NCBI GenBank assembly: GCA_963281155.1
Contig: CAUJLY010000003.1
Span: 6,076,001 to 6,140,000, forward strand
Source of the DNA: Rhabditophanes sp. KR3021
Lineage: Eukaryota; Nematoda; Chromadorea; Rhabditida; Alloionematidae
Direction: 5' to 3'
Length of the DNA: 64,000 bases
Shown: positions 22,641 to 33,934 of the stretch, piece by piece
How the letters are laid out: the number at the start of each line of letters is the position of its first letter
Position numbering within the stretch: position 1 is the first letter of the stretch
Program-made: the position numbers and the translations under genes
Notes under the pieces: model-generated
The model's database searches: none
Told to the model about the DNA's origin: nothing
Seen by the model: only the letters and a program-made list of their open reading frames with translations

Positions 22641-24194
22641 TTTTTAACATCTGCTCCACATTGATATACCATATGCAACAATATCAAACAATAAATGTAG
22701 CAATCTATACAATACAGTTTTCATATATTCACCAAAAAGTCATTTTTGTATAAAAAATACAAAGATCTTCCAAACAATACATCCAATTAACCACAAATTA
22801 TACGACAACTTTCTAAATTTTGTAAACTATATAGGCAAAACCAAAATCTACACCATTCATTTACTTCCCCAGGCCATTCACTTTTTGCAGTGAACCTACA
22901 AACTTTTTATGGTACACGCCACTTACTATATAGTATTTTTGTGATAAATCGCCACTCGCTCTAATTAACATTTAAGGAAACCGTTTATACTTTCACTTTC
23001 TGTCTTTCATCACAATTTTTGCCATCACCCTTGCTGACTTAAAAACAACCCAAAAAATGGTTGTATGAATTATTTTATTATTAATACCTTCTTTCCAAAT
23101 AAATAAATAAAAGAGACCTGTTGAAGGTTTGCAGACAACATCCAAAAAGAGATAAATTTATGTTTATTACGCTAATTATTGTTAGCTTGAAGCCTTAGGG
23201 GAAACTCAGTAGATATCTCACTTATATATTCCAGCTTTTTTGAAGGTTACATACAAACATATCCTAGTTAGTTGATCTTATGTAATCAGTAAAGACATAT
23301 TTATTTTAATCTTAGGACCTTAATTGACACAACTTTGTTTTTGAAACAAAAGTTTCCAAAAATAGAAAGTCCCAGTTAATGATCTGCCGCCCCGTCATCA
23401 CTACACCTTTTCCTTCTTTGATATCTCGTACACTTTTTAGGAGAAAAGAAGTAGGTATCCTTTAATGAACAAACCTAAAAGTTATGCAATAACTACGTAA
23501 TATAACCGCAAAAAGTTATCACACCCATCCCATTTGAAATGTCTTCGTCATCACCTTAAAATAAGGACCTGTTTAAGAGTTTTCATCATTTGATATATCT
23601 TTCCATTTAGCATCCATCATCACCTAAAATTAACTTTAATTAACTTATTTTTGACAAAAAGTTAAGCCAATTTGTAGTCTCTTTCATTTGATAGTATTTG
23701 TCCTTGCTTCTTATCCATCAAATATCTACTACTACCTAGCATCCAATTCAAAAAATCAACTCTTTGTAACTATATTTTAATTATATGATAGGTTTTAGAT
23801 GTAGGAAATGTTTTGCTTCATTTGATAATAGATGATGAGAATATGTTTGGCGGAAGCAGGCTCATCAAAGTTAGCCCGCTCCTTTTGTCACACGCATTTT
23901 TGTATATATCAATTTCAATATAATTTTTCCTTTTTTAGTTATAAAAAAGATACCATTTGATTATATAATTTATTTTTAAATTATTATATAATTAATTACT
24001 CCATCTAATTGCCTTTCACACTGCTATTAACTATCAGTTATTCGGTGTCTATTTGATACCAGACTCTCCCATTTTGAAGAACAAAGTTGCAGAACTAAAT
24101 TTTACTAATTTGAGCTACAATTTTATATAATTAACTCAAATGCATTATTTATCGTGGTAAGTTATCGGATTTCTTATTATTCAGCTTAATTTGT

Positions 24195-24509
24195 ATGAAC
24201 TCCAATATTAATGATTGCACTTTCAGGCTAATTATTACGTTATTAGTGCTTTCATCGGCAATTACAATATTATCGAAACCTACTATTCACAGTTTGAAGG
24301 TATTAACGCAATTATTAGAGAATAATGAAGAATTAGCCGAATTCAGAGAAATAGCTCTTCATCAATTAAGAGAACAACAAAGACTTCACCACAAACATCA
24401 CGCTTCTTCCCACAACAAAAGAAGAAGAAGTTTGAGTGGGATTAAAGACGACAAAAACAGTAGCAAAAATCAAGTGATGCTCACAAAACCTTACTGGCCA
24501 TGGCCCTAA
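24195..24509 (+). CDS. Putative secreted neuropeptide-like precursor, 104 aa
   Basis: Single exon with a hydrophobic leader (LIITLLVLSSAITILS, residues 12-27) followed by a polar propeptide. A tribasic-plus cluster NKRRR at about residues 74-78 would be a proprotein-convertase site, releasing a C-terminal fragment that begins SLSGIKDDK and ends KPYWPWP. The segment before it is His/Gln/Arg rich (QLREQQRLHHKHHASSH). No C-terminal Gly for amidation and only one Cys, in the leader. This layout fits a nematode neuropeptide-like precursor, but the peptide is not one I recognise and a short secreted protein of other role is equally possible. Confidence 0.5.
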   Translation: MNSNINDCTFRLIITLLVLSSAITILSKPTIHSLKVLTQLLENNEELAEFREIALHQLREQQRLHHKHHASSHNKRRRSLSGIKDDKNSSKNQVMLTKPYWPWP

Positions 24510-25277
24510 CCTCGCCAAAAACAGCTTCCTAGGTCGAATCAAAAAATAGTTATCACAAGTATTAATAACTCTCAACGAACTAACTAAACAAAGATAGTTT
24601 TGCATCGTCAACATCATTCTCATCTCATGGCTCTGGTTATTTTATCATATTTATTAGACACATCTTTACTATCACACAACCATAATCAAAAGGCAGAGTG
24701 TATGTACTATTAAAAGAAATCTAAATTCAAAGTAATTACCTTTTTTGTAATTATTAATTCATTTTTGTTTAATCTGGTATGGGTATCTCTTTATTTGATC
24801 AATAAAAATAATATTATTTCGAAGTTTGTAATTTGTTGGAGGGGGTTTTTGTTTGGTGTGATTTAGGTATGACATATCTAAGTACTGTAATTGTATATTT
24901 TATTATTCTTTGTTTATTTATTGACCATCAAGCAAAAACCATTTCGCAAAAGATAGCTTAATCAAACATTCAAGGATAAGCTACATCAATTACTTCACCA
25001 CAAAATAAGGAAACAAAAAGGAAAGGAAGTGATGTAAGTTGTTCTGTAATTATATTATTATATTTTGTGTTGTTTATACATAAAATCGTTTTTTCCAAAC
25101 TTATAGAATTTGAGATGGAATGTGTATATACAAATATTGTTTAATACCCTTTTCTGATTCATGATGTTTATTATATCCAAATAAACAACATCACATACTT
25201 CTTTTTTTTAACTAAATTCCACTTTGTTGGGTAATTTAATTGAATTATTATTATTGGTCGTTGTTTAGATATAGCCT
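24510..25277. other. Intergenic
   Basis: AT-rich spacer holding poly(A)-type motifs (AATAAAAATAA near 24800). No gene supported. Confidence 0.5.
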
Positions 25278-26477
25278 TTAATCTAATCTGCCACAAGCAA
25301 GTGAATGAATAAGCTATAAAAAAAGAAACTTCTTTATCAAGGCAATTTTTTTTAATGCATACCTGTTTGTTGAACATTGGAATGAATGAAAATAATGATA
25401 TTGTTTCGGCGATTGGTGTTAATATTGTCAAAATATCGTCGAATGATTTTATATTTACGGCTATTGGCATTGTTTGTGGGATGTATTGAGTTGCATATGC
25501 GGCGAAATTCGGGCCTAAAAAGTAAGCTGAATGGATGCCCATGAAGGGCACATAAAGGATAAACATGATTAAATTATGGACGTATAAACGAAATAAGAAG
25601 GTTACTTTCTGGTATCTCTGAAATTGATAAAGCTGAAACATGATTTTTTATGGGTAACTTGCCTTTATGATATTTAGTGTTGTTTGGGAGTTTGATTTTG
25701 ATGTCAAAAGAGATAAAGTTAGATTTGTGAAGAGTAGTGATAGGATTGTGAGTAGAAGAATTACGAAGGAAACTATATAAAGGGAAAAGACGGCAAATGT
25801 ATAAAAATCTATTGGTACAATTCGTGGATAATGAGGAGTACTCGGCATATTCAATGAAAGATAAAAAAGAAGACAAGGCAAAAGTGTCACAAACCCAATA
25901 ATTATGACAATCCATAACAAATGAATTATGACATTAGTATCCTTCATTACCGGAAACAGAGTCGTTGCAAGTATTGTAAAATTAACGATAAACATGCTCA
26001 TACACCAATTACTATTAATCAGCTCACCAAAGAAACGTTTATACGTAATAATAAAGTCAATGTTTAAAAAATTTGAAAAAAAGCTTCTGTTTGAGGTGTC
26101 TGCGGCAAACATCTATATTAAAATAATTAATAATTCATTTGTTTTGGCGGTATTATTAAATTTACCGTATAAATAACATTGTACAAACACCTATTCAAAA
26201 CAATCCATCTAAATCCTGATTTTTCCATCTTACTTCCAATAGATGTTGACAAAAATAGAAAAATCATCATAAGAATATTCACGACAAATATTATTGTGTA
26301 GGAATACTTATAATAAATTGATGTAGGCTGGGGGCCTCCTAATAAAGTATCTAAAGAATAGTACATGACCGGAGGACCCATTTGAAAGATCAAGGTAGTG
26401 TCTTCTTGGCCAATGCCTTTGATGGTGTAACTTCCAATTTTGATTAAATTCCATTTGAGGTCTGTTAGAATTCCCAT
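25278..26477 (-). CDS. Nematode seven-transmembrane chemoreceptor-like protein, 350 aa
   Basis: Exons in transcript order are 26166-26477, 25663-26112, 25363-25617 and 25278-25313. The protein has six to seven strongly hydrophobic helices, including YSYTIIFVVNILMMIFLFL, VIIHLLWIVIIIGFVTLL and FYTFAVFSLYIVSFVILLL. A late block reads NVxIxSxDDILTILTPIAET and then SFIPMFNK, the shape of Str-superfamily receptors (Srh/Sri/Srd-like), which sense odorants in ciliated neurons. The intron between 25663 and 25617 begins GCAAGT after AAG and ends TTTCAG, a GC-AG intron of 45 bp; a 30-bp alternative acceptor would also stay in frame. The N-terminus (about 60 residues before the first helix) is long for this group. 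Exact family is not assigned. Confidence 0.65.
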
Positions 26478-26797
26478 GGTTGGTAAGATTAAAAGTAATG
26501 AGATAGGAAATTGGGTTTTGTTTTGGAGGAAATGGAAATTTGGTGTTAATTATTTATGTTTGTGGCAGGTGTTGTTATTTAATTAAAGCACGAATGGTAA
26601 ATTGTATTATTGAGAATAATAACATTATTTTGGCTGAGGAGGGATGTTTTGATTTTATATCACATTTATTAAGAATTGTGTTTGCACCTGTATCTTTTTG
26701 ATGTTGGAAGAGTGATGACGTTTTTCTTAATAAGAACGTCTTGCTTGTTTCACTTGAACAAGCCATATCAAATTAGACCAGGTCGCGTGTTGCTAAA
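26478..26797. other. Divergent intergenic between chemoreceptor and helicase-like gene
   Basis: Shared 5' flank of two divergent genes. A 63-codon minus-strand open frame (26575-26766) starts 31 bp from the helicase-like ATG, but has no features that make it convincing. Confidence 0.4.
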
Positions 26798-27542
26798 ATG
26801 ATCCACGAACATACCTTGGAAGTAATGAGGAGAGAAAAGATGGAGGAGAATCTTAAGCGTTTGTCCTTCAATATAATTGGCTATACTTCTCGTGGAAATG
26901 CCGATATTTTGGTAAAAGCTGGAACAGGGTTAGGAAAAAGTGACGGCTACATTTTGGCTGCACACACTATAATTATGAAAGAAAGAGAACGGCAAAAAGT
27001 AGTTTCTTTGAAGGCACCCGCTGTTCTTATTTTCACCCAAACCTCCGATAAAGCCAAAGAGATTTTGGCCAAAGTATACAAATACTGCAAAGGTTGGTAG
27101 CGCTATTTTAATTGCTTACATAATTCTTTTAGGGATAAAGATATTCAATGGTATGGGTGGAAAAGGAAACGATTTTATCAGAGATGAAATCAAAAATGGC
27201 TTCGAAATAATTGTTGGTGGCTTTGCAAAGTTCACAGGAAAACTGGGGAGAATCAATGGCTCGCCAAAATCAGAAGTTAAATTTGATTTAAGTTGTGTCA
27301 AGCTTATTATCTTTGATGAAGCTACCACCTTCTACAACATACCCCATCGTTTTGACAAACTGAAGGAATTCGCCCCAGACATATTTAAAGCAATCAAGAT
27401 TTTCTGTGATACTGAATTAGATATCGCAAAGATTAAACAGTTGTGTAAAAATTCCTATGCCTTAGAATGTGCCTACTTAATCAAGGAGGAAACTGTAGAG
27501 ACTTTCTATACCAATAAAGCAGTTTTGGGTATAAATGATTAA
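26798..27542 (+). CDS. DEAD-box-like ATPase, single RecA domain only, 234 aa
   Basis: Exons 26798-27092 and 27133-27542, 40-bp intron. The sequence follows the first RecA domain of a DEAD-box RNA helicase. Motif I is AGTGLGKSDG (normally AxTGxGKT), motif Ia is replaced by FTQTSDKAK (normally PTRELA), a GGFAKF stands where TPGR is expected, and motif II is FDEAT (normally DEAD). Motif III SAT is not visible (CDTELD instead) and there is no second RecA domain before the stop, whereas normal family members exceed 400 aa. The Walker Lys and DE pair remain, so nucleotide binding is conceivable, but unwinding activity is unlikely. It may be a truncated duplicate of a germline helicase or a regulator; downstream DNA has no matching remainder. 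Confidence 0.6.
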
Positions 27543-28564
27543 TTGTATACACATTTTAAAGTATGGATGAATATATTAATGAAATAATTGCTTCGAACTA
27601 ACTCTTTAAGTTGTAAATTATATTTTAATTTTTAATTATTGGGGTAAAATAGTTAGTAATATCCTTATTTTTAATTCGACTTGCCTTTAAATTAATAAGT
27701 ATCTGAAATTCTGAAAAATCAAACATTTAACATATAACTGTTATTAAATTCTATAACTATTGAAAATACAGCCCTCCCATAATTGAGATATATTATAGAG
27801 TACTAATGGCATCATAGGTCCCATCCTAATTAGGATCCCCATTTCCAAAAACACGCTTTTTAACAACCTGCTCTGTTACCGATTATTACTTTCTTAACAC
27901 TAAATAAGAGAAATGTATAAATGTTAATTTCAGCCAAAGTACATCCATGTTTAACTAAATCAAACCAAACAAAAAGGTGTAATAATTGATGTCTAAAGAA
28001 CCATTTATTTAGGCGAAAATGTGTCAGCTCTATTTTAAAGATCATTTAAATTCAAATTACAAGCATGATTAATATGCATATTGTATTATTTGTGCTTTAC
28101 TTGTGATCAAGACATTTTAAAACAAAAAAGCACAGCAAAATGAAGTCTAAACTACATTTTCTTGGTCACTTTTATGATTGGGCCCAAATATCTGATGATA
28201 ATTGTGCTTTATTGTAAAAAATTCAAGCTCAAATAAAGTTAATCTTTAATAAAATCAAGCTCAAATTACCCTAAAAGGTCAAATAAACCAACATTAAACT
28301 TTGACAAATTAAGACGCAATTTGTTGAGCTTTAATATCATTAATTAAGTTGTCAACTTTGTGCATTTTTTAATCAACTGCTCTTTTAATGACTTACCCCA
28401 CAAATTCCATCAAAGTTAAGAATTTAATAATAATCTCTTATCTTACTTATTATTAAATACTAACTATACATATATTGCCTCAAAATAAATCGTGCTTTGT
28501 TCTGACATTTTTCGTGATCAAACCCCACTAAAAAGTGTTCATGCTAATAGAGGTATTTCTTAGG
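27543..28564. other. Intergenic upstream of the UGT
   Basis: AT-rich spacer with no gene seen on either strand. Confidence 0.5.
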
Positions 28565-28587
28565 TGATAAGAAAATTCTATATAAGG
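28565..28587 (+). promoter_or_regulatory. GATA-type site plus TATA-like box before the UGT
   Basis: TGATAAG at 28565 and TATATAAGG at 28579 lie 53 and 39 bases upstream of the UGT ATG. TGATAA is the core of gut GATA-factor sites in nematodes, which would suit a detoxification gene. Inference from motif only. Confidence 0.35.
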
Positions 28588-28617
28588 GATTCTCAAATAT
28601 TTTGTACGTAATTAAAA

Positions 28618-30318
28618 ATGTACTTTAAACAGATTTTTCTTTTTTCTTTGTTTGTTGTTGCAATAGACTCAAAAAAGATCCTCGTATTTAATCCAAAAAT
28701 AGGCAAGTTTGAACATTTATTTAATTATTATTATTTTTTGTAGGTCATAGTCACGTTAATTTTAATGGAAAAATAGCTGATATATTAGCCGAAAGGGGAC
28801 ATGATGTTCATGTAGTGACGGTAGAAATGGATTTAGATATTAAGTATCCTGCTGCTAAAGTGGCTAAGATTTATACGATTCAGAGTGATCCTGATGTGAC
28901 GAGGTTGTTAAGCAATAATTCGATGAAGAGCTCAATGTGGGAAATGAAAGAATCTGTTTTTGCTCAAATGGAGGTGAGTGAATGTGTATGGATTATTTAA
29001 TTCATTTATTTTTAGTTGTTCAGTGATTTTATCGAAGCTTTAGGTATTCAAGCAAAAAGAGTAATCGAAAACGAAGCCCTAGCAAAATGGGTACTAAGTC
29101 AGAAGTTCGATTTTGCCTACTCCGAAGCCTCAAACGTTTACATGATCGGCCTATTCAAAGCCTGGAAAATCCCCGCCTATGCTCTAGGAACCGCAACTCC
29201 ACTCATAGACGCCTATTATCCATTATTCGGAATAGCATTCGAACCTAGTCACATGCCAACCTACATGAACCCCTATACAAACAAAATGTCATTCACCGAA
29301 AGAATAAATAACCTTATTTCATATTCATTTACCAGAATATTCTTTGCATATGTCAGAGATATTGCTGGGGAAGATTTGATTAATGCTAAATACGGCGCAG
29401 GAACATTTGATTATGACAAAGATCTAGCTGCATGTTCATTTATGTTCTCTAATAGTCAACCTTACTTTGAGCTACCAACTCCCAAATCAGGGAAAATGCT
29501 TGAAATTGGAGGAATCGGGATCGGTGAACCTGTTCCTTTATCTGATTACTGGATCCAAATTTTAAATCAACGTAACCATACTATTTTGATAAGTTTTGGT
29601 AGTTTGGCAAAATCAAGCAAAATGCCGAAGTTAATCAAAGACGGAATCATTGATACGATAAGACAACTTCCCGACTATACCTTCGTTTGGAAATATGAAA
29701 CACCCGAAGATGGTTTAGTCCCCAAATTAGACAATCTAATCCTCTCCAAATGGGTTCCACAAAATGATCTTCTTAACCATCCAAATTTGTCATTATTTGT
29801 ATCTCATTCAGGCTACAATTCCATTAATGAACTAGCTTATAGGGGGAAAAAGACTCTAGTAGTACCCATCTTTGGTAAGTGTTATCTTTGCATATTCTAA
29901 CTAAAGTGTATTTTCAGGCGATCAATTGAAGAATGCACGTTTAGTTGAGAGAGCAGGTAACGGTGGTATTATGAATAAGAAAGATTTAGCTAATTCAAAA
30001 ATATTCAAGAGGAATATAGTCAATGTCATTGAAAATAAAGAATTTGATGTGAACGCAAAGAGATTGGCTAAGATTTTGAATAACCGACCTATTAGTTCCA
30101 AGGATTTACTGATAAAACATTTTGAATTTGCTATTGAATTTGGCAATCCTACTATGCTTGATTTAGAAACTGTTAATCAAGGATTTATTGTATATTATAT
30201 GTTGGATGTTTTGGCCGCTATTTTCTTCACTTTAGCTTTTATTATTTATGCAATTATATTTGTTATTCGATTTGTATACAGAAAGTTGTTTGTCTCATTA
30301 AAACACAAAAAAGATTAA
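28618..30318 (+). CDS. UDP-glucuronosyltransferase (UGT family), 524 aa
   Basis: An ER-membrane glycosyltransferase that conjugates a sugar from UDP-sugar to small lipophilic acceptors. Exons are 28618-28702, 28744-28973, 29016-29874 and 29918-30318. A signal peptide (IFLFSLFVVAI) precedes ILVFNPKIGHSHVNFNGKIAD, which includes the catalytic-His region. The donor-binding signature is WVPQNDLLNHPNLSLFVSHS then GYNSINELAYRGKKTLVVPI and FGDQLKNA; the usual HGG is HSG here. Near the C-terminus a membrane helix is followed by KHKKD, an ER-retention-like dilysine tail. The first intron starts GCAAGT and ends TTTGTAG (GC-AG), the others GT-AG. MRPL15 begins 148 bp after the stop on the same strand, so the pair could be an operon. 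Length is normal for the family. Confidence 0.93.
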
Positions 30319-30442
30319 TAAAGTTGGCTGCTTTTCAAATATTCAAATTGTTGTGCAAATATCTTTTTAGAAGAAACATTTTTCCAATTAACTTCCCTTC
30401 GCATCTATTAATTTAACCAATTTTAAATTGTTAAAATATTTT

Positions 30443-30465
30443 AGTTTATCCTCATTATCTAAAAT
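30443..30465 (+). promoter_or_regulatory. Candidate spliced-leader acceptor and short 5' leader of mrpl-15
   Basis: AAAATATTTTAG ends at 30444, 21 bases before the ATG. This TTTTAG-leader-ATG layout is typical of trans-spliced nematode genes and fits a downstream operon position after the UGT. Confidence 0.45.
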
Positions 30466-31368
30466 ATGGCTTCAAACATCGTTAAATCGGCTTCAGAACG
30501 TGCTCTTAAATACGTCTCTGGAGCAAGTCGCATCAAACTACAAGACTTGCGTGACAATCCTGGAGCTCGTGTCCAAGGCCGTCAATTAAAGAAAGCCCAC
30601 AATCAAATGGGCCATACTATCGGGGAATTACAACAAGCAGCCAAGCCACCTCTTGGTTGGATCTGGGGAGATTTCCATCGTCCATGGCATCGTATGTTTC
30701 CAGGGGAAGAGCACTTTAATGGAGACGTCAACTTGAGGAAGGAGTATCCGCCACTTGCTTTGATTGAATTGCAAAGACTGATTGATTTGGGATGGATTGA
30801 TGTAGGAGAGAGGATAGATATCACGACCCTATGTAATACTAAGAGATTTAGATGCGATCCGGGGCAAAGGCAGTATGGAGTTCAGTTGAACGATGAAGGT
30901 TGTGAGGCTTTTGTGGCGAAGGTCAATTTGGAAGTGCAATGGGCTGATGAGGCGGTTATTGCTGCTGTTGAGAAAGCTGGAGGGACTATCACAACTGCCT
31001 TTTATGACTTAGGGGCTCTCGAATGTGCAGTTAATCCCAAAAAATGGTTCGAGAGTGGAAAGCCTATCCCTCCAAGAAAAGCACCACCTCAAAGTTTGAT
31101 GGAATACTACACAAACCCTAAGAATAGAGGATATCTCGCTGATCCAAAAGCTGTTCAGGAAGACCGAGAAGAGTTAGCGGCAAAGTATGGGTATGTCCTG
31201 CAAGAAAGTGTTGGACAAGTCAAAGAAACCAAGAAGCCGAATCAAATTTTTGTTGGAATAGACTCGGGATCCATTGTTAGTCTTGCTGACAAGAAAATCT
31301 TCGCGCCAAAGGATGAAACACTGAAAGCTTACTACAAGAATGATTTTATGGCTGATTGGCAATATTGA
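30466..31368 (+). CDS. mrpl-15: Mitochondrial large ribosomal subunit protein L15 (uL15m), 300 aa
   Basis: Intronless. A structural protein of the 39S mitochondrial ribosomal subunit. The N-terminal rRNA-binding arm shows IKLQDLRDNPGAR, then KKAHNQMGHTIGELQQAAKP, where a bacterial L15 has GRGxGSGxGKTxGRGHKG, then GDFHRPWHRMFPGEEHFNGD. The central part carries the L15 fold with VNLRKEYPPLALIELQRLID, and the C-terminal extension is typical of animal L15m (WFESGKPIPPRKAPPQSLME, YYTNPKNRGYLADP). Length and order match metazoan MRPL15. It is the neatest single-exon gene in the window and its GC content is higher than that of its neighbours. Confidence 0.95.
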   Translation: MASNIVKSASERALKYVSGASRIKLQDLRDNPGARVQGRQLKKAHNQMGHTIGELQQAAKPPLGWIWGDFHRPWHRMFPGEEHFNGDVNLRKEYPPLALIELQRLIDLGWIDVGERIDITTLCNTKRFRCDPGQRQYGVQLNDEGCEAFVAKVNLEVQWADEAVIAAVEKAGGTITTAFYDLGALECAVNPKKWFESGKPIPPRKAPPQSLMEYYTNPKNRGYLADPKAVQEDREELAAKYGYVLQESVGQVKETKKPNQIFVGIDSGSIVSLADKKIFAPKDETLKAYYKNDFMADWQY

Positions 31369-31583
31369 TTTTGTGGGAAAATACAAAACATAGTTATAAT
31401 GCTCAAGATTGCTAATGTTGTTGTAATGGAAACACTCTTTTGTCATTGTCAATCTTAGAGACTGTTAATTTTGCTAAAACCAACAAAACATCAACTTTTT
31501 ATTGTTTAGATGTATTTTTAATTAGAATAAACTATTATTAGTAGTGTTTTCATTAATTTATTGTGTACATAAAAAGTAAAAAA

Positions 31584-32053
31584 TCATAACATCGAATTCC
31601 TGATCCTCTGAATTCTTTCCCCATGCCCTGCCATCATCTCCCTAGCCATTTGTTCCTGATTTTTGGCATTAACATTGTCGAACTCAAATTTGCCTTGTCC
31701 ATTGAGAGTAGATTTGTTGATTATGCCACTCCATTTGACAGCAATTCCATTGAAGATCATATTGCTTTCAAAGTATACTTCTCTTTCAGTGATTTCGCTC
31801 TTTTCTAAGGTTAATTCCAAATTGATGCCGATTGAAGGGATAGTCTAAATGGATACAAATGAAAATGACTTATAATATTTGTACTTACAATTGGCAATCG
31901 TTTACTCACACAATTAGCAACAAACTTTTCCTGCCTTTCATTTTCCTTGGCATGTAAACAACCGACATACGAAATAGGTGTATTATTGGAGAGAGTAGCC
32001 AGCATTTGATCTTTTAAATAAGCTTCGCGTTGATTTTGTAAAGTAGTTTCCAT
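31584..32053 (-). CDS. Small conserved-looking protein of unknown function, 141 aa
   Basis: Exons in transcript order are 31889-32053 and 31584-31844, with a 44-bp GT-AG intron. There is no signal peptide or membrane helix. The first third is helical and charged (TTLQNQREAYLKDQML), with CLHAKENERQEKFVANCV in the middle. A beta-rich part alternates hydrophobic residues (NLELTLEKSEITEREVYFES, GIAVKWSGIINKSTLNGQGK) and the end is Gln/Met/Arg rich. It is tail-to-tail with mrpl-15. I do not recognise a family; composition and a clean splice make it very likely real. Confidence 0.6.
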
Positions 32054-32487
32054 GTTCCACAAATAGTCAAAGAAAGATAGATATGTATGTTTGTAAGTTT
32101 TAGTAAAACACAGTTTGTTGATCGAATCAAAATATCACCAATTGCACCACCTTCCACTGTCTTTCTGTCAAAGGTCCTTTCTGTTGATAGGCATCTCGTT
32201 TTTGTTTATAGCAGTAAAAAAGACTGTCTTAAGATGTTAGAGGTTTGGTGTGGCGGTGTAAGTTGTCGTTGTGGCGATTTAACAATAGGCAAAAAACATA
32301 TAAATATCTATCTGTGTACATAAATACTTTCCACATCATATTATTCATAAGAATATATTTCCTGTCAACAAATTATTTGTTGAGCTCGGACTTCCAAGTG
32401 ACCAATTAGCACCGTGTGAAAGAGACTCATATAATCTTTATTTTTTGTGGAATATAATGGCATTTGGATATTTTTGCCATTGCTGAC

Positions 32488-32920
32488 ATGCGCTTTTTTA
32501 TTTTATTTATTTTGGTGGAATTTGTCTTTATTATGAAAGGTAATGAAAATACGCTTGAAATATGTAAGAAACGAATTGACCAAGATCATTTTGTGCCAAT
32601 TTATTATAGAGATGTAAGTAAATAAGGGTCAAATAAATTGACATATTTTGTAGATCCGAAGATGCATCAAGATGCGACGATTTATTATGAAGCAACTAGC
32701 CAAACGGGGCCATTTATTTCCAATGTCTGTTTTTGACTGGAAACCAACACTAATTCCCTATAAAAAACCTGAATCTCGGAAGATTTTGTTGAAAGCAACT
32801 GAAAAACCTTCGGTTAAGGAAAATGTCTTCCTTACTTTTAATCCAATTTTGATAATTTCATGCATTTTTGTTATATTTTCATTAACTCTAATTGTTGCTT
32901 TTTGTACTGTTCTCAAGTAA
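32488..32920 (+). CDS. Small single-pass membrane protein with signal peptide, unknown
   Basis: Exons 32488-32613 and 32654-32920, 40-bp intron, 130 aa. An N-terminal hydrophobic leader (FFILFILVEFVFIM) is followed by a basic lumenal part with two Cys (LEICKKRID and IRRCIKMRR) and a C-terminal helix (ILIISCIFVIFSLTLIVAFC) that ends two residues before the stop, so almost nothing is left on the far side. A small type I or tail-anchored membrane protein. It shares its general plan, not sequence, with the protein at 4373-4687. Family unknown. Confidence 0.55.
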
Positions 32921-33934
32921 AATTAAATAAGTGTTTTACAAGTAATAAATATATAAAGAAATATATGCTTACAAGTAACAAAAAGTATTCGTTTTGCATC
33001 AAAAAACAATTCTTTTTATTTTGTATCAAAAAAAGAAACTGACAAAAAAAGGTAGTTCATACAGAACATACAAATAATAATCACTATTTAAGACAGTATA
33101 CAAAATTATTTTTTGTCGTCAAAATATAAATTTCATGATGTTACAATAAATAAGGAAGGAAAAAAGAGAAGATATAGAACTAGATATACTAAAAAATATG
33201 TATATAAAATTAAGCCAAGACAGATAAAATATATTCATAAGATTGGTATTAAATGTATATGATAAACAAAAACTGCAAATAAAGTGTTGTTCTATTTTGA
33301 TGGCACGGATTTTTTGTGTAAAAATAGATATTTTTTGTCCAAGACTTATTTATTATGTACAAAAAAAGGAACATTTTGTTTGTAGTAAGTCTGTGGATGT
33401 AATTATTTGTGTGAAACACTTTGTAAACCTCTTTTTTTGTAAACGACAAAAAATTAATTGGAAAGACTGAAGCTGGAAACGATTTTGTTTGTTTTTTTGT
33501 GTATAGATAAAATATATATTAAAAAGAAGATAATAATAATATGTATGTGTAGTGTTATAATTATTTTGGTAAAATTTATATCAATCAAGATGGAATAGAG
33601 AGAACAAGTTGAATTCAAGAAAAAATTCAATTAAAAAGTTTCAGTTGTCAATTAAATAATATAATCAAAAGACTTCGGGGGATGATTATTGATTATGGAG
33701 CAAAAGCAGTGATGTTGAATTGAAATATATATATGTTTGGTGGAAACAACTTTTTTCAATATAAAAAGTTCAAAAATGTGATTTAATATGTGGTTTATGT
33801 GTCGATTCAAATCTTTTTTGCTGGAGATTGATTAGAGGCTAGCTAATTTAGCTGATTGAGTTTTGATGGATGTTTAAGTTAAATAATTAAAAGTTTCTCA
33901 AAAGTTGAAGGACAATAATCGTCGATCTGATCAA
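32921..33934. other. AT-rich 3' flank of egl-30
   Basis: Low-complexity sequence with many short A and T runs (for example TTTTTTGT recurring 33309-33499). It probably includes the egl-30 3' UTR; no gene supported. Confidence 0.5.

Larger units (their letters stand above)
19782..24194. other. 4.4-kb gene desert
   Basis: AT-rich DNA with no convincing protein gene on either strand; open frames near 20096-20290 (-) and 22428-22664 (+) have no family features. Two stretches (22095-22180 and 22481-22640) resemble U4 and U1 snRNA and are listed separately. Small direct repeats such as GGCTAATA (20986-21008) occur. Confidence 0.5.

Noticed and set aside
22428..22664. 78-codon plus-strand frame in the gene desert
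   Set aside because: It overlaps the U1-like stretch, which explains its base composition better than coding.
26575..26766. 63-codon minus-strand frame next to the helicase-like gene
   Set aside because: No signal, domain or conserved splice; probably promoter-region chance frame.
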